64,000 nt of DNA from Neisseria bacilliformis (GCF_014055025.1 NZ_CP059571.1:1488001-1552000); one strand, 5' to 3'. Positions 8,432-17,481 are shown, counted from the first letter of the stretch. Notes: a model not told the origin generated them from the letters alone. Translations and numbers: made by a program.

Positions 8432-8905
8432 ATGAGTTCACGACTTATGAAAGAAATCCAGCAGGCACAACTGCGCCAGCTTGCCCAATCACTCCGCTCA
8501 ATCAAGGAAATGCTGCTTTTGATAGAACCGCTTTTAATTGCAAGAAGCGCAGTGGAAAAAGCGGAACTAGAGAAAATCAAAGAATTGCTCTCTCCTGAAG
8601 AAAGAGAGGAAATGGAGCGTTATTATGAGGACGAGACATATTGGAACGTTATCGTGTCATGCGAACCTGTAAACGAATGGATTGATAATCTGATACGGGA
8701 AATTGACTCTGTGGGCAATTCACCAAATCCCAATGATGCTTTGAAAATCGATTTTGACGCAATCATACGCAAATACCAAAGAATTCTTGATGAAGTGGCA
8801 AAGATTCTTAAACTCCTCTATGCGCCCCTGCCTACAAAGGAATCGGTCAAATACACAATAGAAAGAATAAAAAGGAGAAAAGAAGGCAAACGATTGAGAG
8901 TCTGA
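8432..8905 (+). CDS. hypothetical helical cytoplasmic protein
   Basis: 157 residues starting MSSRLMKEIQQAQLRQLAQS; AAGGA lies upstream and in-frame sequence before this ATG overlaps the end of the split lipoprotein gene region. The protein is highly charged and predicted largely alpha-helical by eye (LEKIKELLSPEEREEMERYY, FDAIIRKYQRILDEVAKILK) and ends in a basic tail RIKRRKEGKRLRV. No signal peptide, membrane segment or recognised motif. It sits in the accessory block between the split lipoprotein gene and a small secreted protein. Base composition is lower in G+C than the housekeeping genes. Function unknown. Confidence 0.7.
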   Translation: MSSRLMKEIQQAQLRQLAQSLRSIKEMLLLIEPLLIARSAVEKAELEKIKELLSPEEREEMERYYEDETYWNVIVSCEPVNEWIDNLIREIDSVGNSPNPNDALKIDFDAIIRKYQRILDEVAKILKLLYAPLPTKESVKYTIERIKRRKEGKRLRV

Positions 8906-8997
8906 ATCCCCTCGGCTTCATTCCCGAATTTGGCAGCCGCCGCAAGGCGGCTCCGGAAATGCAGCAATCACTTTAACCACCCATAGGAGTAAAAACC

Positions 8998-9303
8998 ATG
9001 TTGAAAAATATCTTAATCGTTGCACTGATGTCTGCTGCCGTGTCTCCGGCATTTGCAGGCAAGGCCAAACATAAAGCTTCGTCTGAAGCAATTTACAGAT
9101 CGCACCACCTCTTTATATCTCCCGAGAATTATGTGGAAAAACAAAACGGCAAATGGATGTACTGCACCAAAGGCAAAGGCTGCGTTTCCGAAAAAGAATA
9201 TGGCAAAGGCAAATTGCCTGGTGGCGAGAAGGCTTTTAGAAAACCTGAAACCAATAAAGAAATAGGAGAAGCCCTTTTTAAACAGTTTAAACAGAACCGA
9301 TAG
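8998..9303 (+). CDS. small secreted basic protein, unknown function
   Basis: 101 residues behind an AGGAG RBS. A signal peptide (MLKNILIVALMSAAVSPAFA, cleaved after AFA) leaves an ~80-residue basic periplasmic or secreted protein with two cysteines in YCTKGKGCVSE that could form a small disulfide loop, and many Lys/Gly residues. No homologue recognised. A Kingella-type DUS hairpin follows. Its neighbours are the S8 autotransporter and other small accessory ORFs. Confidence 0.72.
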   Translation: MLKNILIVALMSAAVSPAFAGKAKHKASSEAIYRSHHLFISPENYVEKQNGKWMYCTKGKGCVSEKEYGKGKLPGGEKAFRKPETNKEIGEALFKQFKQNR

Positions 9304-9350
9304 AAGGCTTTGGAAAAACTTTTTCGGCAATTGCCGCCAATCAAACGCAA

Positions 9351-9391
9351 AAAGCAGCCTGAACACAGGTGCTTTGTTTTCAGGCTGCTTT
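9351..9391. terminator. hairpin of inverted AAGCAGCCTGAA uptake sequences
   Basis: AAGCAGCCTGAA at 9352-9363 and its inverse at 9379-9390 form a 12-bp stem about 50 bp after the small secreted protein gene, followed by T residues. Kingella/Simonsiella-like dialect. Confidence 0.65.
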
Positions 9392-9487
9392 TGCGGTTTC
9401 GGCTGCGCCGGGGCCGCGCTTTCAGACGGCCTATCCGCAAATCAGGCGTAACGCCGTTGAATTTATGAATATTACGGGAAAAATAAA

Positions 9488-12130
9488 ATGAAATTCCGAA
9501 AATCCCTGATCGCATTATGTGTGTCTTGCGCCCTGCTTTCCGCCTGCGGCTCGGGCGGCAGCGGTTCGGGCACGACATCAATGCCCAATGTCAACACAGA
9601 CCCCAATGCGGGCGGGCGCGCCGTTCCGCAAATGAACGGCAAATTCAAAGGGCAGCGCAATTTTGCCCAAGATTCCAATGCAGACCGTGCCGCCGCCAAC
9701 GGCAACGGGGCAACCATTCTGTTGTCGGATACCGGCGTGGACATGGGTGTGGCGGATAAATTGTCCATTCATGTCGAAAAGGAAATGGTGCATATCGATG
9801 ATGATAAAAACATTTTCCGCACCGCTACCCGTCAAACCAATTCGCCGCACGGCACTTCTATGGTGCAAATCATGTCGCAACACGGGGCGAATGGTGCAAA
9901 AGTGGCGGTTGTAGGGCATATAACAGGCGTGGCAACCACCCGAGACATTGCCCAAGCCGAACTGGAAGCATTGAAAAACCGCAATGATGTGGCGGTGATT
10001 AACCAGTCTTTCGGCCTGGAAGACCAGGATTACAGCAAAATCGACAAATACCCCAGCATTGTTGCCCGCTATGCCGAAATTGTCCGCACGAAAAACCCTT
10101 TAATCGTTAAGGCTGCGGGCAACAGCGGGCAAGCCAATCCGGGTGTTGACTCCGTGCTTTATATGAACGGCACGGAAAACGCCAAAATTGTCGAACGCAA
10201 CTGGCTGATTGCCACCGGAATGAAAGACGGCGATGTCAACCGCAACAGATGCGGCCTTGCCAAAGACAACTGCATTGCCGTAAACGAAACCCATCGTGTC
10301 GAGCAAAACGGCAAAAGCGTCCTGACCGGCGGTTCTTCCAATGCCGCTGCCGTGGTATCCGCCACCGCCGCCCGCATCAAATCGCGTTTCGACTGGATGG
10401 GCGGGGCCGAGCTCAAACGCAGCATTATTTCCACTGCCGACGATGCCGGCAATAAAGGCGTAGATTCCATATTCGGCGTCGGCATACTGAACGAACCCCG
10501 CGCGTTGGGCGGATACGGCAAAGTCAACGGGCAGGAAGTTTTGAATGTTGCCGGAAAAAAACGCGAATACTTCTTCGACAACGACATCACCGGCACGGGC
10601 GGCATCACCAAAAACGGCTCGGCTTCCCTGATTCTAATGGGCAGGAATACCTATAACGGGGAAAACGTGGTCAACAACGGTTCGCTGGTGCTGGCCTCCG
10701 CCAACACCGCCGCAAACCGTGTGAACAGCAACGGGCGTTTGGTGGTGGGCGCGAACCCTTCCGACGACATTACCAGCGGCTCGGTTACGCTGAACGGAGG
10801 CAGGCTGTCTGCCGAAACCGCCAACGATTTCATTGTAAACGGCAATCTCGCGGTAAAAGGCGGCACGGTGGACAAAGCCGTCGGCTCGGCGATAAAAGTC
10901 AGCGGCAAGGCTGACATTTCCGGCAACAGCACTTTAAATGTAACCGACGCATACAAAGGCTATGTCAGCAAGGCGGGGCAGCAGGCAACCCTGTTGAGTG
11001 CCGACGCCATCAACGGCAGGTTCGCCAATGTGGCGGACAAAACCAACGGTTTGATTGACAGCAGTGTGCATCAGAGCGCAAGCGACATTACGGTTACGCT
11101 GAAACGCAATGATGTGGGCACGGTTGTCCCCCAATCCGCATACAGCGGCGCGAAAGCCGATGCAGCAAAGCTCGAAGAGGTATTCCGCCGCTTTGACACA
11201 GCCAAAGACAACGGCACTTTGACCAAAGCCCAAGAAAATTCCGCTGCGGTGTACACCAACAGCACCAATATGACCGCCACGCTGTTTGAACAAGGCACGG
11301 CCACCCGCCGCCACAGCCTGCAAAACCGTATCGACCAAGAACTGATGCAGAACAGCCGCTTTGCCGGCCGTTTGCAGGATGTCCGCTACGGCGGCAATGC
11401 GTGGGTTGACTACACCGGCTCCGCAGCCAAACTGGATACAGACGGTATCAGCGGCAAAAGCCATGAAAACAACTTCGGCATCGGCGCGGGCAAACGCTTT
11501 GGCAGACATTTGTTCGCCGCCGCCGCCAACCGTTTTGAAAGCCGCTGGAACGAACGCTTCGCCGGTGTGGAAAAAACGCTGAAAAACGACGGCTACGGCG
11601 CGGATTTCGGCTATGCCTACCTGCTTGGCAACGGTTTTGACCTGTTTGCCACCGCCGCTTGGAACCACATCGACAGCGGCAGGCTGTACGGCTTCGGTTT
11701 TGGCGCAGGCAAAGCATTCTCTTGGGACAAATGGTTTCTGCGCCCCGAAATCGGTCTGCAATATGTCCGCGCCCGTACCAAAAATACGGATGTGTCGGCC
11801 ACCCAATACCTCGACCGTTTGGACAGTAAAGCCGCCGCCGCCGCAATGGGCGTGCATGCCGCTTATTCGGTCGGCAGGCACTTTGCCCTGTTCGGCAAAG
11901 CCAATGTGGTGCGCGACCTGCACAACAAAACCGCAGAGCGCGCCACCATTAAAGGAACAGGCGTTACCGTGTCCGACAGCGAAAGCAAACGCCGCACCCG
12001 CGCCGGTATCGAAATCGGTGCGGTTTATCAAACCGATGACAATTGGAGTTTCAGCGCAGGCATGCGCCACGACCGCGCATCACACTGGCACAACACGGCG
12101 GTCAATGCCGGTTTGAAATACCGTTTTTAA
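9488..12130 (+). CDS. autotransporter serine protease (S8 subtilase), lipoprotein type
   Basis: 880 residues, organised like neisserial NalP/AspA. A lipoprotein signal ends in LLSAC (Cys20), followed by a Gly/Ser linker. The S8 triad is Asp81 (LLSDTGVD), His121 (SPHGTSM) and Ser284 (GGSSNAAA), with oxyanion Asn212 in AAGNSG. A beta-helix-like passenger (residues ~340-560) contains GSLVLASANTA and GSVTLNGGRLSAE repeats, and a C-terminal autotransporter barrel of about 280 residues ends in GLKYRF. Family members are surface lipoproteins that cleave other surface proteins. The active-site GTSMA is GSSNA here, as in the NalP group. No homopolymer tract suggesting phase variation was seen. A Kingella-type DUS lies downstream at 12206-12217. 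Confidence 0.92.
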   Translation: MKFRKSLIALCVSCALLSACGSGGSGSGTTSMPNVNTDPNAGGRAVPQMNGKFKGQRNFAQDSNADRAAANGNGATILLSDTGVDMGVADKLSIHVEKEMVHIDDDKNIFRTATRQTNSPHGTSMVQIMSQHGANGAKVAVVGHITGVATTRDIAQAELEALKNRNDVAVINQSFGLEDQDYSKIDKYPSIVARYAEIVRTKNPLIVKAAGNSGQANPGVDSVLYMNGTENAKIVERNWLIATGMKDGDVNRNRCGLAKDNCIAVNETHRVEQNGKSVLTGGSSNAAAVVSATAARIKSRFDWMGGAELKRSIISTADDAGNKGVDSIFGVGILNEPRALGGYGKVNGQEVLNVAGKKREYFFDNDITGTGGITKNGSASLILMGRNTYNGENVVNNGSLVLASANTAANRVNSNGRLVVGANPSDDITSGSVTLNGGRLSAETANDFIVNGNLAVKGGTVDKAVGSAIKVSGKADISGNSTLNVTDAYKGYVSKAGQQATLLSADAINGRFANVADKTNGLIDSSVHQSASDITVTLKRNDVGTVVPQSAYSGAKADAAKLEEVFRRFDTAKDNGTLTKAQENSAAVYTNSTNMTATLFEQGTATRRHSLQNRIDQELMQNSRFAGRLQDVRYGGNAWVDYTGSAAKLDTDGISGKSHENNFGIGAGKRFGRHLFAAAANRFESRWNERFAGVEKTLKNDGYGADFGYAYLLGNGFDLFATAAWNHIDSGRLYGFGFGAGKAFSWDKWFLRPEIGLQYVRARTKNTDVSATQYLDRLDSKAAAAAMGVHAAYSVGRHFALFGKANVVRDLHNKTAERATIKGTGVTVSDSESKRRTRAGIEIGAVYQTDDNWSFSAGMRHDRASHWHNTAVNAGLKYRF

Positions 12131-12313
12131 TGTGTGGAAATCACAGCGTTGCCTGCGCTTTTCGGATGCAGGCCAAACCGGCAGGTTTCGCCGCTTGTCA
12201 GAAATAAGCAGCCTGAAAAGTGCAAACAACGCGGTCTTTTCCAATCCCCCCAACCCAACCGCTGGATTAAAGCAGCAGTCTGATTTTGATTAAATTTTTT
12301 TCGGAGAAAAATT
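12131..12313. other. short intergenic region with a Kingella-type DUS
   Basis: Separates the autotransporter from the AT-rich gene. AAGCAGCCTGAA is at 12206-12217, and base composition falls sharply toward the next start. GGAG lies about 10 nt before ATG 12314. Confidence 0.5.
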
Positions 12314-13588
12314 ATGTCTGAAAACATGCCCCAAACCAAACAAATCTTCTCGCAATGCAGCCAGGAAGCGAAGGAAGCCATATATGAAATACTACAAACT
12401 GGCTATTTGGATATTTCCAAAAAGATAAACTTTATTCTAAATAAAAAACATCAAATAATAGAACAAATTAACTATTTAGAATTAGAACGAAAAGCCAATG
12501 CTCGCGAAGCAATAAAATCCTATACTGAAAATATTAAAATAGCAGAAAATAATATTTATAAGTGTAGTGATTTTATAAATAAATTTACTAAAATTCAGGA
12601 TAATTTGAATAAATTAATTAATAATTCTGGAAAAAATGCAATATTTTTCTTACTTGCTATTATTTTCGAAGTAGTGTTTTTCAATTTACCTAACAATATT
12701 GAAAAATCAAATCCTTGGCTTTTTATTTTGCTACTGACAACAGCATTACTTTTTCCATTATATTTTTTTATGTTATGGGTATTAAAAAACAATAATAAAA
12801 ATAATTTAGTAAATGAATACTATAACAAAAAATATAGAATGATAAGTGGATTAACGTTACAATGCTATGATAATGAGCGTTGTCTCTATTTATCTAATTC
12901 ATACGAACCAATAGACTTAGGCCGATTAGGCATACCTTCAATAGAACTTTACTTAAAAAACGAAAAAGAATCTGATGCAAAAACAATTGAAATAATTAAA
13001 AAAGTGCTTGGACGTTATGAACACAACGTACAATTTTATAAATCAGAATGTGAACGTTTTGAAAATATGTATAAAGATTATGAAAATGAAATATCATTAC
13101 TTAAATCTGAATTAAATGATTTAGACACGGAACAAGAGAACTTCTTTTCATCTCAGGAATTTCAAAAACTTGCCCACTACCCAACAGAATATGTGATGGC
13201 AATCAAAGAGGGAAACAGCATTTATTTTGACCTAACTATTGAATTTCTCAATACCCGCCAGGCCGACACATTAAAAGAAGCCTTTGCTTTAGTGAAAGAT
13301 TTTGTTTACAAGCGTCAAAATAAGATGATGCAGCAAAAAATGATGCAGCGGCTTAATAACCAGGCGATGTATTTCCAAGAAAACATATCGCAACTGTCCG
13401 ACAGCATGAACAGTGTTTTAGCCGAGTCCAAGCGGGCAAATAAAAACATACAGTCTGCAATATCTGCCTCCCAAAATGCCGAAAATGCGGCAAGAAACGC
13501 AATATCTTCAGCCAATGCGGCAACCGTCGCTGCCAATTACGCAGCCGGCATGGCAAACTATTCGATAAATATATCCCGAAACAAATAA
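12314..13588 (+). CDS. AT-rich membrane/coiled-coil protein of unknown function
   Basis: 424 residues starting MSENMPQTKQIFSQCSQEAK. A helical N-terminal region (~1-105) is followed by two membrane segments (about 109-124, AIFFLLAIIFEVVFF; and 134-156, LFILLLTTALLFPLYFFML), then a cytoplasmic-looking coiled-coil region (KKVLGRYEHNVQFYKSECER, LLKSELNDLDTEQENFF) and an Ala/Asn-rich tail. Its body is far richer in A+T than neighbours: bases 12601-12660 contain only 10 G/C. The last ~300 bp return toward genome average, so the gene may be chimeric. No family recognised; foreign origin is inferred. Confidence 0.8.
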   Translation: MSENMPQTKQIFSQCSQEAKEAIYEILQTGYLDISKKINFILNKKHQIIEQINYLELERKANAREAIKSYTENIKIAENNIYKCSDFINKFTKIQDNLNKLINNSGKNAIFFLLAIIFEVVFFNLPNNIEKSNPWLFILLLTTALLFPLYFFMLWVLKNNNKNNLVNEYYNKKYRMISGLTLQCYDNERCLYLSNSYEPIDLGRLGIPSIELYLKNEKESDAKTIEIIKKVLGRYEHNVQFYKSECERFENMYKDYENEISLLKSELNDLDTEQENFFSSQEFQKLAHYPTEYVMAIKEGNSIYFDLTIEFLNTRQADTLKEAFALVKDFVYKRQNKMMQQKMMQRLNNQAMYFQENISQLSDSMNSVLAESKRANKNIQSAISASQNAENAARNAISSANAATVAANYAAGMANYSINISRNK

Positions 13589-13716
13589 CGCCCTTGCGGA
13601 GCGGGCAGCTTATTGCCTGCCAATCCCCGAACAATTCGGGATAGAAAAATGGGGGCAATCAATGCCGCTCCGCGTTTTTGGTTTCTTATCAATTTTTATC
13701 AAATGAGACAAGCAAA

Positions 13717-14781
13717 ATGATGTTTATCCCTACCCGAAAATTTTTCAAACCGTTTAATGCCGCTTTGGCCGCCCTGCTGCTGGCTTACGCCGCCCCTGCT
13801 TGGGCAGAGGACATCGAAGCGCAATTCCGACAAGCCAATGCTGCTTATCAGGCAGGCAATTACCAACAGGCATTTCACTTAATGCAGCCGCTTGCCCAGC
13901 AAGGCATTATTGTTAGCGCACAACATAATTTGGGTTTGCTGTATTTCCACGGCAGAGGCGTGGCGCAAAATTATCAGCAGGCCGCAGCGTGGTTTCAAAA
14001 AGCGGCCGATCAAGGATATGCCGACTCGCAATTCAACTTGGGCATCATGTCTGCCGAGGGACTGGGCATGATGCAGAACCATCAGCAGGCCGCAACGTGG
14101 TTTCAAAAAGCCGCCGGTCAAGGACATGCCGATGCGCAATTCCGTTTGGCCAAACTGTATGCTTGGGGACTGGGCGTGCCGCAAAACCATCAGCAGGCGG
14201 CAGCGTGGTTTCAAAAAGCAGCCAATCAAGGGCATGCCGACGCGCAACTCTTTTTGGCTTCGATGTATGCAGAAGGAATAGGTGTGGCGCAAGACCGTCA
14301 GCAGGCCGCAGCGTGGTTTCAAAAAGCAGCCGAACAAGGGCATGCCAAAGCGCAAGTCTATTTGGGTTCGATGTATCGCACAGGCGACGGCGTGAAGCGG
14401 AATTATCAGCAAGCCTTAGCGTGGTATCGGAAAGCGGCCAATCAAGGAGATGCCGACGCGCAATTTTATTTGGGTTTGATGTACCGCATAGGCGAAGGCG
14501 TGAAGCGGAATTATCAGCAAGCCTTAGCGTGGTATCGGAAAGCGGCTGATCAAGGACAGGCCGACGCGCAAAACGAGTTGGGGATAATGTATGCAGCAGG
14601 AGAGGGCGTGGCGAAAAATGATCAGCAAGCCATAGAATGGTTTAACAAAGTACTGGCGCAGCCTGATACGCCCCAAAATGTCCAAGCCAAAGACAGTGCT
14701 ACGGCACAGATGGCTTTTGCAGTACTACGTAAGCCCCTGATACTCCAAAAAAGGCTCAATTCAAAGAACGTGCCACGATAG
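13717..14781 (+). CDS. Sel1-like repeat (SLR) periplasmic protein
   Basis: 354 residues with a signal peptide (LAALLLAYAAPAWA) and then about eight Sel1-type repeats of ~36 residues, such as AQFRLAKLYAWGLGVPQNH followed by QQAAAWFQKAANQG. SLR proteins are helical solenoids that mediate protein-protein contacts, often at the envelope. Repeats are nearly identical at DNA level (TATCAGCAAGCCTTAGCGTG recurs), so copy number could change by recombination. The double ATG at 13717 is preferred because the signal peptide follows at normal distance; an upstream in-frame ATG at 13678 adds unconserved residues. Confidence 0.88.
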   Translation: MMFIPTRKFFKPFNAALAALLLAYAAPAWAEDIEAQFRQANAAYQAGNYQQAFHLMQPLAQQGIIVSAQHNLGLLYFHGRGVAQNYQQAAAWFQKAADQGYADSQFNLGIMSAEGLGMMQNHQQAATWFQKAAGQGHADAQFRLAKLYAWGLGVPQNHQQAAAWFQKAANQGHADAQLFLASMYAEGIGVAQDRQQAAAWFQKAAEQGHAKAQVYLGSMYRTGDGVKRNYQQALAWYRKAANQGDADAQFYLGLMYRIGEGVKRNYQQALAWYRKAADQGQADAQNELGIMYAAGEGVAKNDQQAIEWFNKVLAQPDTPQNVQAKDSATAQMAFAVLRKPLILQKRLNSKNVPR

Positions 14782-15015
14782 GGATGTCTTTTGCAGTAAT
14801 ACGTGCTCATTAACCGTCTTGCATTGAGCAATGCGCAGCCTGCGGCCGCATCGGAGGCCGTCTGAAAAACCCGCAATACGGTTTTCAGACGGCCTTTCGT
14901 TTTTCCAACACGCAAACGGCTGCCGAGCCGAAATCGCGTGCATGGCTTGCGCCACATGCCCTACTTCAATGGCAGAGGCCGTCTGAAAACAGGCAGACGC
15001 AGTTTTCAGGCTGCC
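14782..15015. repeat. DUS hairpin and REP-like palindrome
   Basis: Inverted AG-DUS at about 14854-14897 could terminate the Sel1 gene. A REP-like inverted unit ending CCCTAC lies at 14934-14964 and is followed by another DUS. No gene seen. Confidence 0.6.
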
Positions 15016-15695
15016 TTACGGTTTTCGGTACGCGTCCAGCAGCGGGGCGGCGAAGGGCGTCCAGACCACGCCGCGCAGGCCGCTTTCGGTGAGGCGGCGG
15101 TTGAGCCAGCTGTTGCAGGTGTTGAACAGGTGGTAGCGGCCTTCGGCTTCGTAGAAAGCGTCGTCGGCAGTGTAGTGTGCGTCGGCCAGGGGCAGGGTTT
15201 TGCCGCCGCGCCGTTTGAAGTGGCGGGCGAGGTTTTCGGCAAGGCGGCGGTATTGTTCGCGGGAGACGGTGAAGCGCACGGCGTATTCGCCTTCGGCGGG
15301 CGGTGCGGCGAGGTAGTCGGCGTGGATCAGGGTTTCGTTCGCGCCGCTGAGGGCGCGGGCGGCGGTGGCGGCGGTGAGGTCGCGCCAGCGCGGGGTGTTG
15401 AGGTAAAAATCGCGCTCGCCCCAGCCGAGGGCGATGTAGCGGTAGGCCGCGCCGTTGCGGCCGTTTGCGGTGGCGGGGGGTCGGCGGCGGCGCGCCAGTC
15501 GTAAACGCCGTTGTCCAGCGGCATAACGATGTCGGCATGCACGCCGTTGCTGCGCAGATAGAGGGTGATGCCGTTGCCGCTTTCGTTTTCGCGTTGGACG
15601 ACGGATGAGAGTGCCCACGCGGCGGCGAAATAAATGACGGCGGCGAGGAGAAGGGCGGCAAGGGCGCGGGTGAGGATTTTGCGGGCTGTTTTCAT
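15016..15695 (-). pseudogene. DUF2459 (TIGR02117-like) membrane-anchored protein, frameshifted at a C tract
   Basis: The 5' frame from 15695 encodes a signal anchor (MKTARKILTRALAALLLAAV) and LYLRSNGVHADIVMPLDNGVYDWR, then goes out of frame. The -1 related frame continues with YRYIALGWGERDFYLNTPRW, YHLFNTCNSWLNR and VVWTPFA to the stop at 15016; both halves match DUF2459. The junction is a run of six C on the minus strand (15475-15480), and seven C would restore one ~226-residue reading frame. This could be a fixed lesion, slippage-based on/off switching or a sequencing error. DUF2459 has no established function. Confidence 0.78.
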
Positions 15696-15735
15696 GGGGC
15701 GGGGCTGGGGAGTAGTGGAAAGGGGGCGGGTTTGG

Positions 15736-16337
15736 GCTGTGCAATACGGTTTTGGCTGCGCCGAAGCTGCGCTTTCAGACGGCCTTTCGTTTTTCCAAAC
15801 GCCTCAAACCGCCGCCGCGCAGAAACCGTGTGCATGGCTTGCGCCACACACACTACTTCAATGGCAGAGGCCGTCTGAAAACAAACCAAGCATATGCGGC
15901 AGGGGGCATACGTAGGGTGTGTCGCCCCGAGGCGGCGCACGCGGTTTGGCCGTCTGAAAAACCATATTGCGCGGGTTTGTGCTGCGCCGAAGCTGTGTTT
16001 TCAGACTGCCTTTCGTTTTTCTAAATGCCTCAAACCGCCGCCGCACAGAAACCGCGTGCGTGCCTGCGCCACACACTCTACCTCAATGGCGAAGGCCGTC
16101 TGAAAACAAACCAAGCATATGCGACAGGGGGCATACGTAGGGTGTGTCGCCCCGAGGCGGCGCACGCGGTTTGGCCGTCTGAAAAACCGTATTGCGCGGA
16201 GTTGCGCTGCGCCGAAGCTGCGCTTTCAGACGGCCTTTCGTTTTTCCAAACGCCTCAAAGCCGCCGCTACACAGAAACCGCGTGCGTGGCTTGCGCCACA
16301 CACCCTACTTCAATGGCGGAGGCCGTCTGAAAAAAAG
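15736..16337. repeat. 225-bp tandem array (about 2.6 copies) of DUS/REP modules
   Basis: The landmark CTGCGCCGAAGCTG recurs at 15756, 15982 and 16207, and CATATGCG at 15891 and 16116, giving a 225-226 bp period. Each unit contains, in order, the GCTGCGCCGAAGCTG module, an inverted AG-DUS, an inverted REP-like palindrome ending in the complement of GTAG, a DUS, and a direct GTAG palindrome. The third copy is truncated at the metallophosphoesterase gene. No coding potential beyond spurious ORFs. Confidence 0.85.
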
Positions 16338-16341
16338 CGGT

Positions 16342-17430
16342 TCAGCGGCCCTTCACGTCGATAATCCACACTTCGGCCTGCGAGCCCAGGCGCAGGGGGA
16401 TGCCCCAGAAGCCGTAGCCGGAGGTTACGAAGAAGTGGCCGCTGCCGATTTTTTCGTAGCCGTAGTGCAGGCGGTAGAGGCTGCGGACGATGAGGTTGGC
16501 GGGGGCGACCTGGCCGTTGTGGACGTGGCCGGAGACTTGGATGTCCACGGGCAGGCGGCTGTGTGCTTCGATTTGGGTGGGTCGGTGGTCGAGCAGGATG
16601 ACGGGGCGGGCGGTGTCGTGTCCGGCCAAGAGTTTGGCGGTGGGCGGGCGGCGTTTGTCGAGGTCGTCGTTGCGGCCGGCGATGATGAGGCCGTCTGTTT
16701 CGATGACGCGGTTGGCCAGCACGCGGATGCCGGCTTTTTCCAGCTCTTCGTAGATTTCGCGCTCGTCGCCGAAGAGGTCGTGGTTGCCGAGGGTGGCGTA
16801 CACGCCCAGCGGGGCGTGCAGGCGTGCGAGGTGGGAGCGCATGTTTTCGCGGCGGTAGGCGGTTACGTCGTCGTCCATCAGGTCGCCCGGCAGCAGGATG
16901 AGGTCGGGTTTTTCCGTTTCCATGATGGCGGCGAGGCGGTCGAGCTGGCGGCCGCCGACGAGGACGCCCAGATGCAGGTCGGCGGTGGTGGCGATGCGCA
17001 GGGGTCGGGCGAGTTTTTTATCGATGACTATGCTTTGGTGGCGCACGACGGGGGTGTAGGCGTTGTACAGCCCCAAGCCGAACAGGGCGGCGACAAAGAG
17101 GGGGGCGAACAGGCGCAGGGCGCGGGCGAGGCGGGCTTGCGGCAGCAGGCGGCGCAGCAGCAGGTGCAGCAGGAAGGTGGCGAGCGCGGCATACATGACG
17201 AACAGCAGCAGCACCATCCAGAAGGCCATAACGCGGAAGACGAAATGCCCCAGTTGCAGCAGCAGGCCGGCGAGGAGGCCGTCTGAAACGAAAAAGGCCG
17301 CCGCCATCAGCCAGATGCGGCCTTTGCGGCCGATCAGCGGGGCGAACAGCCATTGCAGCGAACGCCCTAGGGCGTAGGTGAACAGCTGCAAAACGATGAC
17401 GACGGCGATGAAGATTTCGGGGTGGTTCAT
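16342..17430 (-). CDS. membrane-anchored metallophosphoesterase
   Basis: 362 residues. About four membrane helices fill the first ~135 residues, then a calcineurin-like phosphoesterase domain with motifs TADLHLG, LPGDLMDDD, LGNHDLFGDE and SGHVHNGQ, which carry the two-metal ligands. This is the YkuE/YaeI-like architecture; related enzymes act on phospholipid or nucleotide substrates at the membrane, but the substrate here is not inferable. It ends GSQAEVWIIDVKGR. The 225-bp repeat array lies just downstream. A DUS is read in frame within helix 2 (FFVSDGLLAG). Confidence 0.9.
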   Translation of the reverse strand: MNHPEIFIAVVIVLQLFTYALGRSLQWLFAPLIGRKGRIWLMAAAFFVSDGLLAGLLLQLGHFVFRVMAFWMVLLLFVMYAALATFLLHLLLRRLLPQARLARALRLFAPLFVAALFGLGLYNAYTPVVRHQSIVIDKKLARPLRIATTADLHLGVLVGGRQLDRLAAIMETEKPDLILLPGDLMDDDVTAYRRENMRSHLARLHAPLGVYATLGNHDLFGDEREIYEELEKAGIRVLANRVIETDGLIIAGRNDDLDKRRPPTAKLLAGHDTARPVILLDHRPTQIEAHSRLPVDIQVSGHVHNGQVAPANLIVRSLYRLHYGYEKIGSGHFFVTSGYGFWGIPLRLGSQAEVWIIDVKGR

Positions 17431-17481
17431 ACGGGTTTTCCCAAGGTGTTTTTGTGTTTTTCAGACGGCCTGTACGGCGGC

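Noticed and set aside
9488-9560. Phase-variable homopolymer in the autotransporter gene
   Set aside because: No tract of seven or more identical bases seen in the 5' coding region or leader.
15736-16337. Possible CRISPR array
   Set aside because: Units are 225 bp, built of DUS and REP modules, without short regular repeats and unique spacers; no cas genes.
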